A model generated the notes under the pieces. It saw nothing but the letters and a program-made list of their open reading frames with translations, had not been told where the DNA came from and did no database searches. The position numbers and the translations under genes are program-made. Shown in pieces: positions 11,463 through 23,089 of a stretch of 64,000 nt of DNA; position 1 is the stretch's first letter; each line of letters starts with the position of its first letter. This stretch comes from Parelaphostrongylus tenuis (taxonomy: Eukaryota; Nematoda; Chromadorea; Rhabditida; Metastrongylidae), in the NCBI GenBank assembly GCA_019055375.1, contig JAHQIW010003778.1, positions 1-64,000 of the forward strand. The letters are read 5' to 3'.

Positions 11463-12382
11463 GTCATCATGAAGGCAGTACCTCACATTGGGTTGCTGCA
11501 TCGTGCCACCGAGAAGCTTATTGAGCACAAGACGTATACTCAGGTGTATTCTGTAAATGGCATGATATAGCACATTATATTTAAAATTATTCATTTCTTA
11601 GTCGTCCAGTCGTTAGCTTATAGTTTGATCATATTCTATCCCTTACAGGGCCATGGGTATGACCTCTATCCCGGTCTTATTTAATTGACAATCCCCGGTA
11701 AGTGTGAAACGGGAATTCAACTTGGTCATAGAGTAGAATTCTTGCATACCGCTCAATATTCTGAGGTGTATATTTACAACATCACATCACCACTAGAAAG
11801 TAATGAGTATATAGAGATACAGATTATACAAATCGAAAAGCTGTCAGCTCACTTGTGTTTAATACCGGTGTGTGATCGCTCCTCCAAATCCGTTACGTGT
11901 TGGCTGTTGACAGCTTTGGTAGTTCATATCGAAGCAATAGTGATAGCAATCGGTGACCCCGGTGGGCTAATGACAGCTTATGTACCTGGGAAGGATGAAA
12001 GGGCGTCATGTATCAAGTTTTTGTGTACCACTCAATATTCGTAGATGTATATATAATTTATTAGTTTATAATGTGTTAATACAATACATCAAGGCACTAC
12101 CATATTTCGATGATCTGTAATATGTGTCAGTGATGTGCAATGAGCTGGCTTTTTCGCTTACTGTCGAGAAACTTTTGGGTATTGACATTCCGCCACATGC
12201 CAAATATATTCCAAGTGAGTGTGCTTTATCTAACAGTGGTTATTTTCTTCTAAATATGTCTATTTTAAACTTTTGATTAGCATTGATGGCTGGAATAACG
12301 GGAATCCAAAACCATGCAATGGGCAATACTACTCACGCCCTGGATATTGAAGCTACGACGCCATTTTTTTGGATGTTTGAAG
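11463..12382 (+). pseudogene. gas-1: Complex I 49-kDa subunit (NDUFS2) relic, three exons
   Basis: NDUFS2 is the 49-kDa quinone-site subunit of mitochondrial NADH:ubiquinone oxidoreductase. Exon 11463-11543 encodes [15 protein letters not shown] and ends YTQ. Exon 12094-12214 encodes ALPYFDDL, a stop (TAA 12118-12120), then [13 protein letters not shown] and [16 protein letters not shown]. Exon 12281-12382 encodes [18 protein letters not shown] and TPFFWMFE. Splice sites are canonical and phases fit. The stop, and changes at normally invariant positions (EITR to GITG, DxGAMTPFF to DIEATTPFF), argue for a pseudogene. The continuation expected after FFWMFE (EREK, then RMHAAY) is absent, and a dispersed repeat follows instead. 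The gene symbol is the C. elegans homologue; nematodes have two paralogues and I cannot tell which this is. Confidence 0.85.
11640..12075 (+). repeat. Two partial SINE-like family B copies in the NDUFS2 intron
   Basis: 'gcataccgctcaatattctg' near 11745 and 'gtaccactcaatattcgtag' near 12025 are the family B tail. Each is preceded by degenerate tRNA-like heads ('aatcggtgaccccggtgg' near 11948). They expand the intron between the first and second NDUFS2 exons to about 550 bp. Confidence 0.45.
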
Positions 12383-12419
12383 GTGAAGTTATGTAAACAG
12401 TCCAGTCCAAACTGGAGTA

Positions 12420-13000
12420 TTGTTGCTGGTTTAACTGTTTCCTTCTTTTAGTTGTTGCGAGCTCGCTTGGGGCTTCCTCAAGGTCGTCACCACATTGAAG
12501 TTGTCGATGGCCTTTGTGGATCAGAAGGAGCTTATCACCTTTCGACTAGTAGCTACCAAGGCGGCGGTCATTCCTCTTACGATTCAGCGTAGCATAGTTT
12601 TTCGATAGCCAACATCCAGATCCTTCTCAGCTTGAGTGGCCCTAATAGCGTGGAGGAATGAAATTTCCGCTGACTTCGAAGTAAAACACCCAGGAACACC
12701 TCTCAGCCACGATAAGAAGGCAAACAGTTTGGGAGGGTAGCTCAAAAACACTGCTAGTGAGGGGTAAAACACCGACCTATGACAGAAAATTGGGCAGCAT
12801 TGATTGTGCTTGGATATTATTTATTTTACAAAAACTATGTTAATGGCATTACGAAAAATTTCTATGTAGCATTCTCTGTCATTAACCCTTTGAGAACCGG
12901 AATGTACATATCCCTTTGCTGGCAACGCCATTTTCTGCTGGCGAGCGGTTCGGACCGCTACGATGAAAGGCCGCCGCCACGTGCCCTAATTCTACTGAGG
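12420..13000 (+). repeat. Dispersed 0.5-kb repeat G, plus copy
   Basis: This matches the reverse complement of 23.09-23.56 kb over most of its length: 'ggtcgtcaccacattgaag', 'gatcagaaggagc', 'taccaaggcggcg' and 'gacttcgaagtaaaacac' occur in the same order. Near 12889 it contains 'ttaaccctttgagaaccg', a piggyBac-type terminus next to TTAA. The stretch looks partly coding-like (GLPQGRHHIE...), but stops break it and I do not recognise it. Confidence 0.6.
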
Positions 13001-13680
13001 TAGTTTTCCCATGTAATATGTATACTTTTTCCGTCAATGAATGAGATTTCTGTATCAGTAAGTGACAAATGTGATAGAATAGATTTTGATAAAGTTTTTC
13101 TATTCTCAAAAGTCACATAACTGGTCTATTCATAATGCGGACTTTCAGAAGGAAAAACGAAATAAATATGAAAAGGCTATACTTAAAACCTTTATCGAGC
13201 ATTTTCTTGATATTTCATTCATACTTGCCCGCAATTCAATAGAATTTATCTTCTATTTCTTTCAGTTTTCACATACTCTAACGCCTGAAATACATAGAAT
13301 TTATCATACTGACTGAAAAATGGAAAAAAGTGAATAGTTTGTCAAAAATAGTGCTGCGTATTGCATTTCATCCGACTTCATCAATAATTCTCATTATTTT
13401 TTTAGTGCACTTCAGATTCCCATCTCCGACCAGTGCGTAGTTTTATACGAATTCTTTATTTATAGCCATGGTATGCGAAGAAGAGATGGAGGCACGCTGT
13501 TCTTTTTCGTTATCTCCACCTTGTTTGAGCCTTTCGGTGAAGACGTAAGTTTTACTTTCGCTAAAAGTTTCGGAAATCATTCGATGATTAAAATCAAATA
13601 AATTTGAACGATGAATTTTGTTTCTCAAAACGCCTGTTATTCAAACTGTGCCACTCAAAATAAGATTTTGTTTCACATTC
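13001..13680. other. No recognised content
   Basis: AT-rich DNA; several short ORFs on both strands with no family resemblance. Confidence 0.4.
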
Positions 13681-14040
13681 AAGCATTTCTTGCGGGGTGA
13701 ATTTTTTTTCATGAGCGTTAAATAATTGTGAAATGGGGCAATTCCTAGCATTTTCAACGGTGCACTCGGTTTTGTATAGAACTTCTCAGAGCGAAGTAAC
13801 AATCAAAAGAATCTTAGGTTCTACCAATTTTTTAAAATTTCGATATCTAGATCCTTTCTTGACCTCTCGGAAAGAGGCGTTTTCTAATCTTTTTGAGAGT
13901 TCTAATAACCGTTTGTCAATTGAAGCATCGATAATATGGAGGGTGTACTTTAACTCTTGGCTGCTGACAAATCTACATCTTGTATCGCAAAAATAATGAT
14001 AACAGAATAGAAGCCTCGATAGTGTGGTGATCAACACACT
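13681..14040. repeat. Probable fragment of hairpin-type repeat
   Basis: 'tttgtttcacattcaagcatttcttgc' resembles 59.14 kb ('gctggacattcaagaatttctc'), and later words about a mutated 'gattatt' motif are shared with 31.8 and 59.0-60.0 kb. Similarity is patchy. Confidence 0.3.
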
Positions 14041-15600
14041 TCATCAGAATATGTGAAACACGGATTCAAATATTGTTCGTGATTCAAAGGTTTGCATATC
14101 TCCAACATCGGATGTTTGTAACATTATGCAACTGCTAGAAGTTGTTATTACGTCGTTCCATAAGTTTTGGAACTAGAGGAATAAAAATCAAATTTCCTAA
14201 CCAGGAGAATTGAAACTGCATTATTTTGGTATTGTCGAATTGCGCCTTTTTTTTGCGAACCATCTGGTATACAACTTGCCTATACTTGCTTCAATATGGA
14301 GTTGTGATGGGAACAAATTTGCTTGTTACTCATGCGGGAATGGCTCGTAGAGAAGATGCTAGCGAAGCGACGTGCAAAAATATTGAGGTTTCTGTAGACG
14401 GCTCGAGCGCGACTGATTCTCCACACTGTTCTCTTCCGCTCGTCACGACAGCTGATCGAACCAGCAAACTTATTCCGAATGGCGGGCTTGACCAACCACT
14501 TGGCAATACGGAATAATTTCCTTCGCTCGCGGCGGCAGAGAGGAGCTAGCGCAGTGGCCTTGTATCCAAAGTGTCGATAAGGTCTCATCCAGCTTCATAC
14601 CACTTTGCTGTAAGCTGTTGATCACTTTCGCTACATATTTATTTTTGTTAATTCGACGTTAGTACTACACTCATTATAGAGATCACCATAGCAAGAGTAA
14701 GTTCTTCAGTCGCATGTTTCGCCATTGCGAAGAGGTAGGAGAGAGCCAGTTAGCTAAGGGGGTTGTGTCGCTTTCATTTAGAGAACATGTTAATTCAAAG
14801 TGACTGAGACAGATTCGTGAACTAAAATATTCTTGCTTCTCATGACAGTGACATTATATTTTTGTTGAGGTCAGATTTGCACGCTAGAATAATTTTCACC
14901 TTCTCCATTCTACCAGAAGTTGGAAATGAAGCGCTTTCATAGTTACGTTGAGAATTCACACCGCCTTTTACCAATCATTAGAAACATGTTGATGAGCACT
15001 ATTCAATAAATTGAAGTGAATAGTTGGTCAAATAAACAGGTTGTTAAGAAAACCACGAATCATAAGAAAAACTCATGCATATGTGGTGAACGAGTGGAGG
15101 ATTTACTGAGACCACAAAGTTCGCTTGAGAATTGACAGTTTCACATTACTGGAATGTGCGAGACGAATACTTCGTGAATCTATCTGAAATTTTAATATGT
15201 CGTGCTAGGCGCATGTGCAGCTTTTACGATGTATCCCTCCGCAGTGAAACATGTTGAGGATTCAGAATGGTTTGGGAAACGTCAAGAATTTGAGTTTTTG
15301 AGATCTTCCATGAATTACTGCAAGTTTCAAACACAACTAATTCCTTGGGTAACACCATCGTGTCGTGCTGGAGGAAATGTTTCAATATATAGGCCTTGAA
15401 TTAATAAATTCGCCGAGATGTATAGCATGGACTTTAGAGATTTAACTTGATATTGGTGAAAGAACAGAAGAAAACCATTGGCTAATCGTGAAGGTTTTAT
15501 TGTAGTGATTGATTTGAACGAAGCAGGTAGTACTAAAGATCACTGTGATTATTTGTCGTGCGTCGTATGACTCCCGCAAAGGTCGTCCCGTGATTTAAGT
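14041..15600. other. No recognised gene
   Basis: 14.23-14.59 kb is GC-richer and open in both directions (96 and 102 codons), which is typical of a palindromic or old coding remnant; I cannot assign it. The 65-codon ORF at 15202-15399 (+) has no recognised family either. Confidence 0.3.
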
Positions 15601-15629
15601 GTTAGATTATTCAATCACATAGATTTATA

Positions 15630-16020
15630 TGATAAAATTTGTAAAACTTTCGCGTCAGGCGAGACTAGAACCCGCACCTCATTTTTTCAAGGAGCGCGTG
15701 CTCTACCCGTTACACTACTGAAGTCCATTTTGCACACTACTCTTTCTACGCTACAGCGCATTTATCTGTCAGCCTCCAACCGTCAACGGCCTGGCCCGTG
15801 TAATCAGTCTCGACATTGAACTCAGTCACGCTGGCAAATATTGGTATTAAAGATCAAATGAGGTCTTTGAAAAATGGATGTCAGTAGTAAGACGGATAGA
15901 GCACGCGCTCCTGGGAAGAGTGAGGTGCGGTTATAGTCCCGCCTGACGCAAAAATTTTGCACATCGCTCTACATCTATGTGTTTGTAACATCATACCACC
16001 GCTAGAAGCGGTTAAATAAA
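15630..16020. repeat. Inverted pair of SINE-like family B copies
   Basis: A minus copy at about 15630-15770 (reverse complement: 'agtgtaacgggtagagcac', then 'gaggtgcgggttctagtc') faces a plus copy at about 15885-16015 ('gtaagacggatagagcacgc', 'ggtgcggttatagtcccgc', tail 'tctacatctatgtgtttg'). The A- and B-box regions of a tRNA are visible in both. The spacer is about 110 bp. Confidence 0.6.
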
Positions 16021-17984
16021 AAAATCTCATTTAGTAGTAAAATTTGCCATTTAATACTGACTTATGGAATGTCTTGAGTCACTGAAAAGAGACTGCAACT
16101 GAAAGCAACTGAAAAAATGCAAATGTAAGAAAAACATCTGATCATTCACAATATCTCATACGTAGCATGAGGGTAAACTTCAAACCGTTCTCTTAGTGTA
16201 CAACCATCTAAAATCTCAACAATCCATGACCGAATAAATATTTCATGAACACAAAAACAGCATCGCTGCCATGGATTAGCTATCAACATAACTACGAGGA
16301 TGCTGGTGTGAGTGTTAAAGCTAACTGCTTAAGTCACCTGTTCTCAGGCTTCTTTCAAAAGTCCACTCCATAAGATGCTCCTTGTTGTCAAAGTTGTTGC
16401 CTTTCGCGCTGAGATAGAGTGTGCTGGCTGCTCAATGGAGAAGGCTGAGTTTCGAGTTAGCCTTTAGCATAGAAATGTTACTGACTCGAAGCAGAATGCT
16501 CGACTTGTACTAATTTGCCACGCGGGTTTTTTCACTAAGCACAGAAAGAATTCATGTTTGGGTTATAACTGTTTATAGGAATAATAATACTTGATGATAT
16601 GCGTTAGAATAAGCGTAGAAAAGAGAAGTAAGTAGCAGTCATTTGGGGGAATAACTGCTACATAAATCCCATGGTGCAGCCTTCTATCGCCTCTTCGAAT
16701 CACGATCTCAAGTAAATTGCGAAGAACTCGCATTCTGGTATGTGAGCGTTAATCGTCCCATGTCTTTAACCATAACAACAATGACGACCTTCCAAAATTG
16801 CACCCCCATAAGGAAATTAGGCAGAAAATAAACAAGATCATGTCATATGTAACTTTACCTTTCTTCTAGCTTCTTCACGAAGGTGCGCACGATTGAGTAA
16901 ATGAACATCTTCAGGTTTGCTGATAATAGGATTACGGAGCGTATAGAAGGATTTGAAGCAGTTCCTTCCATTTGGAAAGTTCTTCATCGTTCTTTGATCG
17001 AGAAACGAATTAAGAAAGTACTGTTCCCAGTTGTTCATTAGTCATTTCGGTATTTTGATGGTGTAAACCAGCGCTTTTAATAGATGATAATATTAGGCTT
17101 TCTGATGAGTTTCAGCACCAGAGTAATGAGCACCAAATTTATTAGCCAGAAGTATCGAAATTGCTTGACAATACTGACAAAAACAGCAACAACGCCACAA
17201 CAACAGCATTCTGTTAACAACAGACGATGAACTCCTAGCGCAACTGTAAACACCTGTATCGCTGCATTCAGAAACAGTCACGTCGGCGTTGCACTAATCT
17301 AATCGTACGTTCAGCCAACGCAAGACCATGTTGCCAAATTGACAAAGAGAAAGTTGATCGAACGGGGGTGGGAGCTGTTGAATCATCAAGCGTACAGTAC
17401 TCACTTATAACCATCTGACTATCACCTCTTCGCTTTTCACGAGCACTTCCTAAGCAGGAAGAAGTTTCGAGACATCAATCACTTGCGTCGAGAATCAACA
17501 ATTTTCTTCGAATTCAAGGATGACGGAATCAATGAGCGCGATATTGATTTGTTGCCTGAGAGATGGTAGAAATGTGTTCGAGCTGGTGAAACATGTTCTG
17601 AATAGTGTTGTTAAGCAATTTAAACAACTTTTAGTAAGAGAAAATTTGGTCCCTATTGCTTTAGTGCAAGCTTATGAGAAGACCTATATTAGTGCACGTG
17701 TAGCGTAGTGGATGGCAGTAATCTTGTTCCGAGAACCAACTGTCTATTGATCTCGGCATAGAGACAATGACTCAGAGATTTTCTTCAATGAGCATGAGCA
17801 AGGTTCTTATTAGTAGAATTTATTGAATGCAATCTAATGCGTACACAATCCAGTACAGTAATACCCTGTCTAATGTTTCGGCGATATGACCTTCTCCACA
17901 GCCAGCAATGATTATTTTTATTCTCAGACCACTCAGTCATATACTTTCGTTACCCTACAAAAGTAAACATGATAAATAGGTTCG
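16021..17984. other. No recognised content
   Basis: Two kilobases of moderately AT-rich DNA with only short chance ORFs (66, 62 and 62 codons). I saw no exon chain or repeat that I can name. Confidence 0.4.
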
Positions 17985-18760
17985 GTTCTTTTTTGTTAGA
18001 CGGCGACAACTGGAGAAACGATTCATTTTCATGGACAAAGATTTGTCATTGCATTCTTGCCAATTACTCGAAAGCCTAGATCTTTGGCTACTGCGCTAAG
18101 TAGCTGAGTTTTGTAAACGTCATATTATAACGCTTCAACTTAGGGATAACATTTGTTTGTACTACGCGGATATTTCTCACAGGATACAACTCTTTCTAGA
18201 TGGTTAGTGATCATTTGATAGCGTAAGTTTTCTCGATTTCAATACTGTGCTTATTTTCTGGTAGGATCTTTCCTCGCAATGGAAGAGCAATAATAAAATC
18301 AAGCTCCACATCTTTCCACGCGTTTGTTTAGCAGCTAATCTACGGTCAGAGTATGTGGTCGCCGCAGATTCGATGCGGCGGCTCACCATCGTTCGATCGT
18401 TTTACGTCGCATGTAAAGTTAAATTTTTGTTATCCAATTGGGAGTTTTTTCTCCGCTTCAAAAGAGGCTCAGATTAAACGTATGCCTCTAAAACTACCAT
18501 ATGTCCTGTACACGATCGTTTGCTTTTCGTGCTGTCAGTGAAATAATAATAGAATTGCGTTGCAGATGCTAAACAAAATTTGTTCTGAATTTCAAAGCGT
18601 TTTAAAAGGATGTTTTCAAAAGATGACCACGCAACGCGATAACCACAAATTCAAGTTTTCAAGTGAGTACTAGCACTCTTATTAACAATGATTTTTCAGC
18701 GAAAAGGGATCGTTTCATCACTTGTTGCCGTATAACGGAGGGGATCATAATTTCTTAAGT
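17985..18760. repeat. Hairpin family 1, palindromic copy
   Basis: The left arm begins 'tttgttagacggcgacaact' and continues 'ggctactgcgctaagtagc'. The right arm is its reverse ('gaaaagggatcgtttcatc', 'acttgttgccgtataac'). The same arms occur at 9.34-9.90 and 46.7-47.6 kb. Confidence 0.6.
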
Positions 18761-18778
18761 AGCACCTGAACAGCGTCA

Positions 18779-19090
18779 TTAACCTTTGAGTTTCCCGGAC
18801 CCAATCTCAATTACTATACACAGCGTTACATCTAGAATGTAAGCTTCTACGCAGTTCTTTGTAGTCTCATCGGGTTTATTTATCTCCAGCGCGAATTCAC
18901 ATTGTTCGTTCGTTGAGCGATGGGCCCAGATGCCTCTAGAACTACTAGAAACAACACCATATACAGACAGCATTAATTCGTGCTAGAGATGAACAAACCC
19001 GACGGCACTTCTAAGAACTATGTGGAAGCTTGCATCCTAGACGTAGTGCCGTATGTTGTAGTACGAATTAGATCTGTGGAAGTCAAAGTG
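18779..19090. repeat. Inverted duplication of a coding-like segment
   Basis: The minus strand at about 18795-18900 reads EINKPDETTKNCVEAYILDV. The plus strand at about 18986-19050 reads EMNKPDGTSKNYVEACILDV. These are the same peptide in two diverged inverted copies about 85 bp apart. Differences include synonymous-type changes, which suggests an old coding sequence. The family is not recognised. A terminus-like 'cattaacctttgag' sits at the outer left edge (18778). Confidence 0.55.
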
Positions 19091-19380
19091 GTACAGACAT
19101 TCACCGTTTAGTTGTTCTAAATCTTCCAATTACTGATCGGATATAAGCCGCACAGAGTTCTCCATTCATAAGATCAAGATCTTGGCAGAAGCGATGAGTG
19201 AAGGGCTTCGCCAAGGAATGGCGTGCCTTGCATTGGCTTGACTGTCACGCAAGGAAATGTTGGCACTCTATCTTGTCCATACTGCCCCACGTGAGTACCA
19301 TGTTGCTACGTCCCTCAACCTTAACCGTCCACCTCAGTGATTTTCAATACTGTTTCTTTACATAATTAGGGAATTTCGAG
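19091..19380. other. No recognised content
   Basis: Short unassigned stretch just beyond the 3' end of the RTE element. Confidence 0.35.
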
Positions 19381-19384
19381 GCCT

Positions 19385-22185
19385 CAAAGCTTTGCTTTTG
19401 CTGGAGCTGCGATTTTCGATATCGTCTGTATCATCTGCCGTCCATCTGATGGTCGAATGACTCGAGCGGGGCACCGGCAACACTTCGACTTTTCCCTATC
19501 GCGTGTAATAGTAGTCCAGTAGGTCCTCCTCGCTCCAGGGATTCGCTGACCATCATATCTTTCCCCTGTGCCTTTCGTGAAGAAATCGGACCATCGGGTC
19601 GGTGATCTTCCTGTAGAGCCCTTGATATCCCAGGGAATCCAGTCGGTAACGGCTCTCGTCCATCGGTTATCGTTCAGGCGTATCACGTGTCCAGGTCACC
19701 TTACTTTCGAGATCCTGGGTATAAGACGGCGTCTTTGATCTTCGATCTGCAACGTAGGTCGGAACTTCGAATCCTTTCTCTCATTTGCAAGTTACGGGAT
19801 GCTCCTAACATTGACCTGTCGACTGTGCGTTCAATAGCGCCAAGTGATCTTTCTTCCTGCTTATGTAGCGACCACGTTTCTGCTGCATATGTTAGGGCAC
19901 GGATAATCGCCGAGTTGAAAAGGTGGACACGGAGTCGGATGTTCTTTGTCCTCTTCACTACACCTTGGATTCCCTCTAACGTTCCCCAAGCCGCTCGTTT
20001 CCTCCTGCTCAACGCTGGAGCTAAGTCGTTCATCATGTTGATTTTACGACCTAGATAGACGCAACTGGAGCATTCGGAGGTTGTCGTTCCGTTGAGCGTG
20101 AATGGGGCATTCAAAACCCGTCCGTTCCTTATGAACATTGTTTTCGTTAGATTTAGTTGAAGACTGATTTTTCCACGGTCGTTATCGAAATCGGTCAACA
20201 TTCGCTGTGCTTGGCTGATGCTTGGTGTTATGAGAATGATATTATCACCGAAGCGAAGATGGTTCAACTGTCGGCCGTCGATTTTCACTCCCATCGTCCC
20301 ACTATAATGTTCGCATGACATTTCGTACGTTGGCAGTGAATAATTTTGGCGAAATTGTATCACCTTGTCGAACTCCTCTTCTTACGTGAATGGTAATATC
20401 GTTGTCGAATGGCGATCTTTTGGTCGATAAATGTTTAAACAGCTCACGAAGGATCGTTACGTACCAAGTATGGACGCTATGGTTGTCCAGAGTCTCTAAA
20501 AGCGCTTCTGTTTCCACTAAACCAGAGGCTTTCCTCAATTCCATGAAAGTGAGACAGAACAGTAGTTTGCGCCGTAAAACTTCAGTCAGTCTTGTGATCA
20601 TGTGATTGTGGTATATGGTACTAAATCCTTTCATTATTAATTGAGCTAACTTGTCATGTGGTCTGGTAAGGTCTGTTGTACAGCCCGATACACGTGTTTC
20701 GTCCTTACAGACTCGTCAGTCGGGCAGAACCCGTCGTCTTTTGATATTTTTTAAGTCGGTTCTCTCGGGAGCTCTGCTCCCTTACAGAGAGTTGCCGAAG
20801 ACGAACGTTCTATACTCTATGTCAAGCAAACTTTTCACCTAACGCAGAGGGTTTGCGCACTAAAGTAGAAATAAATAGAGGTATAAAGGTTTAATAAAAT
20901 GTATCAAAGTAGACACAAATAAAGGTATAATATGATAAAATACCAGCCAAGAAGCAGTCGAGTGCGCAAACGCTCTGTGTTAGGTGAAAACTTCTCTTGA
21001 CTTAGAGTGTAAAACGTTTGTCTTCGATGACTCTCTGTAAGGGAGTAGAGCTCTCGAGAGAACTGACTATAAGAATATCGGAAGACAACGGATTCTTCCC
21101 GACTGACGAGTCTGTAAGGACGAAACACGTCTAACGCGCTATACAAGAGCCCTTAGCAGACCACATGACAAGTCGGCTCAAATAATAGCGAAAGGATCTA
21201 TTGAAATTTGAGCATGGTCTTAATAAAGCACTCGAAATAAAGGTACTAAATCCTTTTCGGAACCCTGCTTGTTCGCATGGCTGTCCTTCGTTCAGTGTTC
21301 GATCAACCCTGTTTAGGATGACTCGTGTGAAAAGTTTGTAGACAACGGACAGCAAACAGATTGAACGATAATTGCCTATATCGTGAAGGCCTACCGTTTT
21401 GGACAACAACACGGTCTTGCTGTTTTCCATTGAATAGGAAGCTTGCATTCTGACAGGTAGCTAGTAAAGAGCCGAGCCAGAGTGTTGGTGAGAACTGGCG
21501 GTAAGTTCCTAAGGTGTTCTGGTCTAATCCTGTGGGGTAACGAGTGTTGTTCTATTCATCACCGACGGTATAGCGTGTCGGATATCGGAAGGGAGGACCG
21601 GTGCAACGACGGATTCATACTCTTCCAAGTTATATGACGGTGATAATACATGGCTAGCGCAGAGATCCGAGTAGTATTGGTAGATGATTATCTCCATAGC
21701 CCTTCTCGAAGCGGTAAGTGTCCCGTCAGGGTACCGGAGTGCAATCATCTTGGTCTTATATTGGCGAAGCCTCGCTGGGCTTCGCGAATGCTCTTCCCCA
21801 GCTTCTGCAGCTTCTGCCATAACTGCTGCTCTTCTCTCTTTGAGGTCTTCTTTTATCGCTTCTCTGCAGCATTTCGCAAGTTCGGAAGTGAGTTTTCGGT
21901 TGCCTGTAGCTCGTGCAATTCAACGTTGACGTATCAGCTCAAGTGTCTACGGAGACAAGCACCTCTTTGTCACCTTAGGACTCTCGCTTTCATAGCGCTA
22001 ACGTGAAGATATTCAACGAGTCGATCGTATTCTTCATCGATGTTGTCGGCAACGGTATCTTCCCAAGAGCCGACTAATGATTTGAATACATCTAAGTTTA
22101 TGGCAGTTCTGGAACTTCGTTGTTTGAATTTAGAGGCTTTCTCTCCTCTCCTCGGAAAACGGAAACTAATGAGTCGTTGACTGCA
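19385..22185 (-). mobile_element. RTE-type LINE copy 1, 5'-truncated, inactive
   Basis: Reading from 22185 down, the order is the end of the endonuclease domain, a linker, the reverse transcriptase (IGNYR-type block DIGNYRSICLLSVVYKLFTR, EQAGFRKGF, then VRRGVRQGDTISPKLFTA near 20310-20370), the catalytic block, then the C-terminal RMNDNRWTRA-type region (IRLNDNRWTRAVTDWIP, GRSPTRWSDFFTK) ending near 19384. The catalytic FADD box is mutated to FGDN (near 20250). Several frameshifts split the frame, and a 610-bp element interrupts it at 20632-21241. The endonuclease N-terminus and 5' leader are missing, as expected for incomplete reverse transcription. The clade call follows from the gene order and motifs. 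Confidence 0.9.
20617..21256. mobile_element. Hairpin element F inserted in the LINE, with 15-bp target duplication
   Basis: The repeated target ggtactaaatccttt lies at 20617-20631 and 21242-21256, so the insert is 20632-21241 (610 bp). Its two halves are inverted copies: 'cccgatacacgtgtttcgtccttacagac'-type wording on the left and 'tctgtaaggacgaaacacgt' on the right, followed by the matching 'gaccacatgacaag'. It has no coding capacity. The loop near 20860-20950 is A-rich. Related copies are at 42.73, 47.64 and 61.38 kb. Confidence 0.85.
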
Positions 22186-23089
22186 AATTGAACATTCTAT
22201 TTCTCATGTAGTTATGTACCTTTGAAATGCTAAAATAATTACGATGATTTTTTTCCAGAAATTCATAGTCGTCTTCTCGTTTTTTGGCAGTTCAAGAAGT
22301 TATGGGCTTGAATAATTCTATTTAACTGTTGCATTAACTGTTTGCTTTATTGTTGTTGTGTCTAACTGTTATGAATCTAATATAGGCAGTACATCGTCGT
22401 GCTTCGTTCTCGTTAGATTCATTTTGATTTGTGCATGTTTCCTTTGCAATTTGCTGCTTGTTTTTTCGTTTCTTATTTCTAATTTCTCTATCTCGTTGCA
22501 TTTACAAAAAAGCATCCGCCAACATTCCGAGGGCTAAGTGCCACGTCATTTGTCAAACGGAATAAGTAAATGGTTGTCTTATTTCGTCTTCATTGTTTGT
22601 ACACTGTACACCCTTTCGTGATAACATTTTTGCCTCTTGCTGCGATGTTTTCCAACATCTGCACTATAACAGTATCTCTTAGCGCCCTAAACAGTTCATG
22701 AAGCAAAAGCATTGCAGACATGGACATTATTTTTATATGATGAACCACCTCGAAACCGAATAGAGACCTTGATTAGATACGCAAGCCTAGGTACCTAAAT
22801 GAATATTCTTATTACCGCTAGTTTCTAGTTTGCTACTTTGAACAGGACAAATGGGAGGCAGTGTGAGAAATTGCCGTCAAAGGAGTCAGTAGGTATTTGT
22901 CTCTTACCTTCCATGGTATTCACGGAAATTATTTGAATATTTTTCGGAGAGATAACCGTCCTTCCACTTAATCTCTTACTGATTTGTAGACATATTTAGG
23001 CACTATTGTGGCTACCCGCATTCAACTGTGATCAACAAATTCTTCGTGACCATGCGAACCTCCTGCCAGCAGAAGATGGCACCGCCAGC
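22186..23089. other. No recognised content
   Basis: T-rich to mixed DNA between the truncated LINE and repeat G. No exon or known repeat seen. Confidence 0.4.

Noticed and set aside
19687..20058. 123-codon plus-strand ORF
   Set aside because: It lies opposite the reverse transcriptase coding strand of LINE copy 1 and has no independent support.
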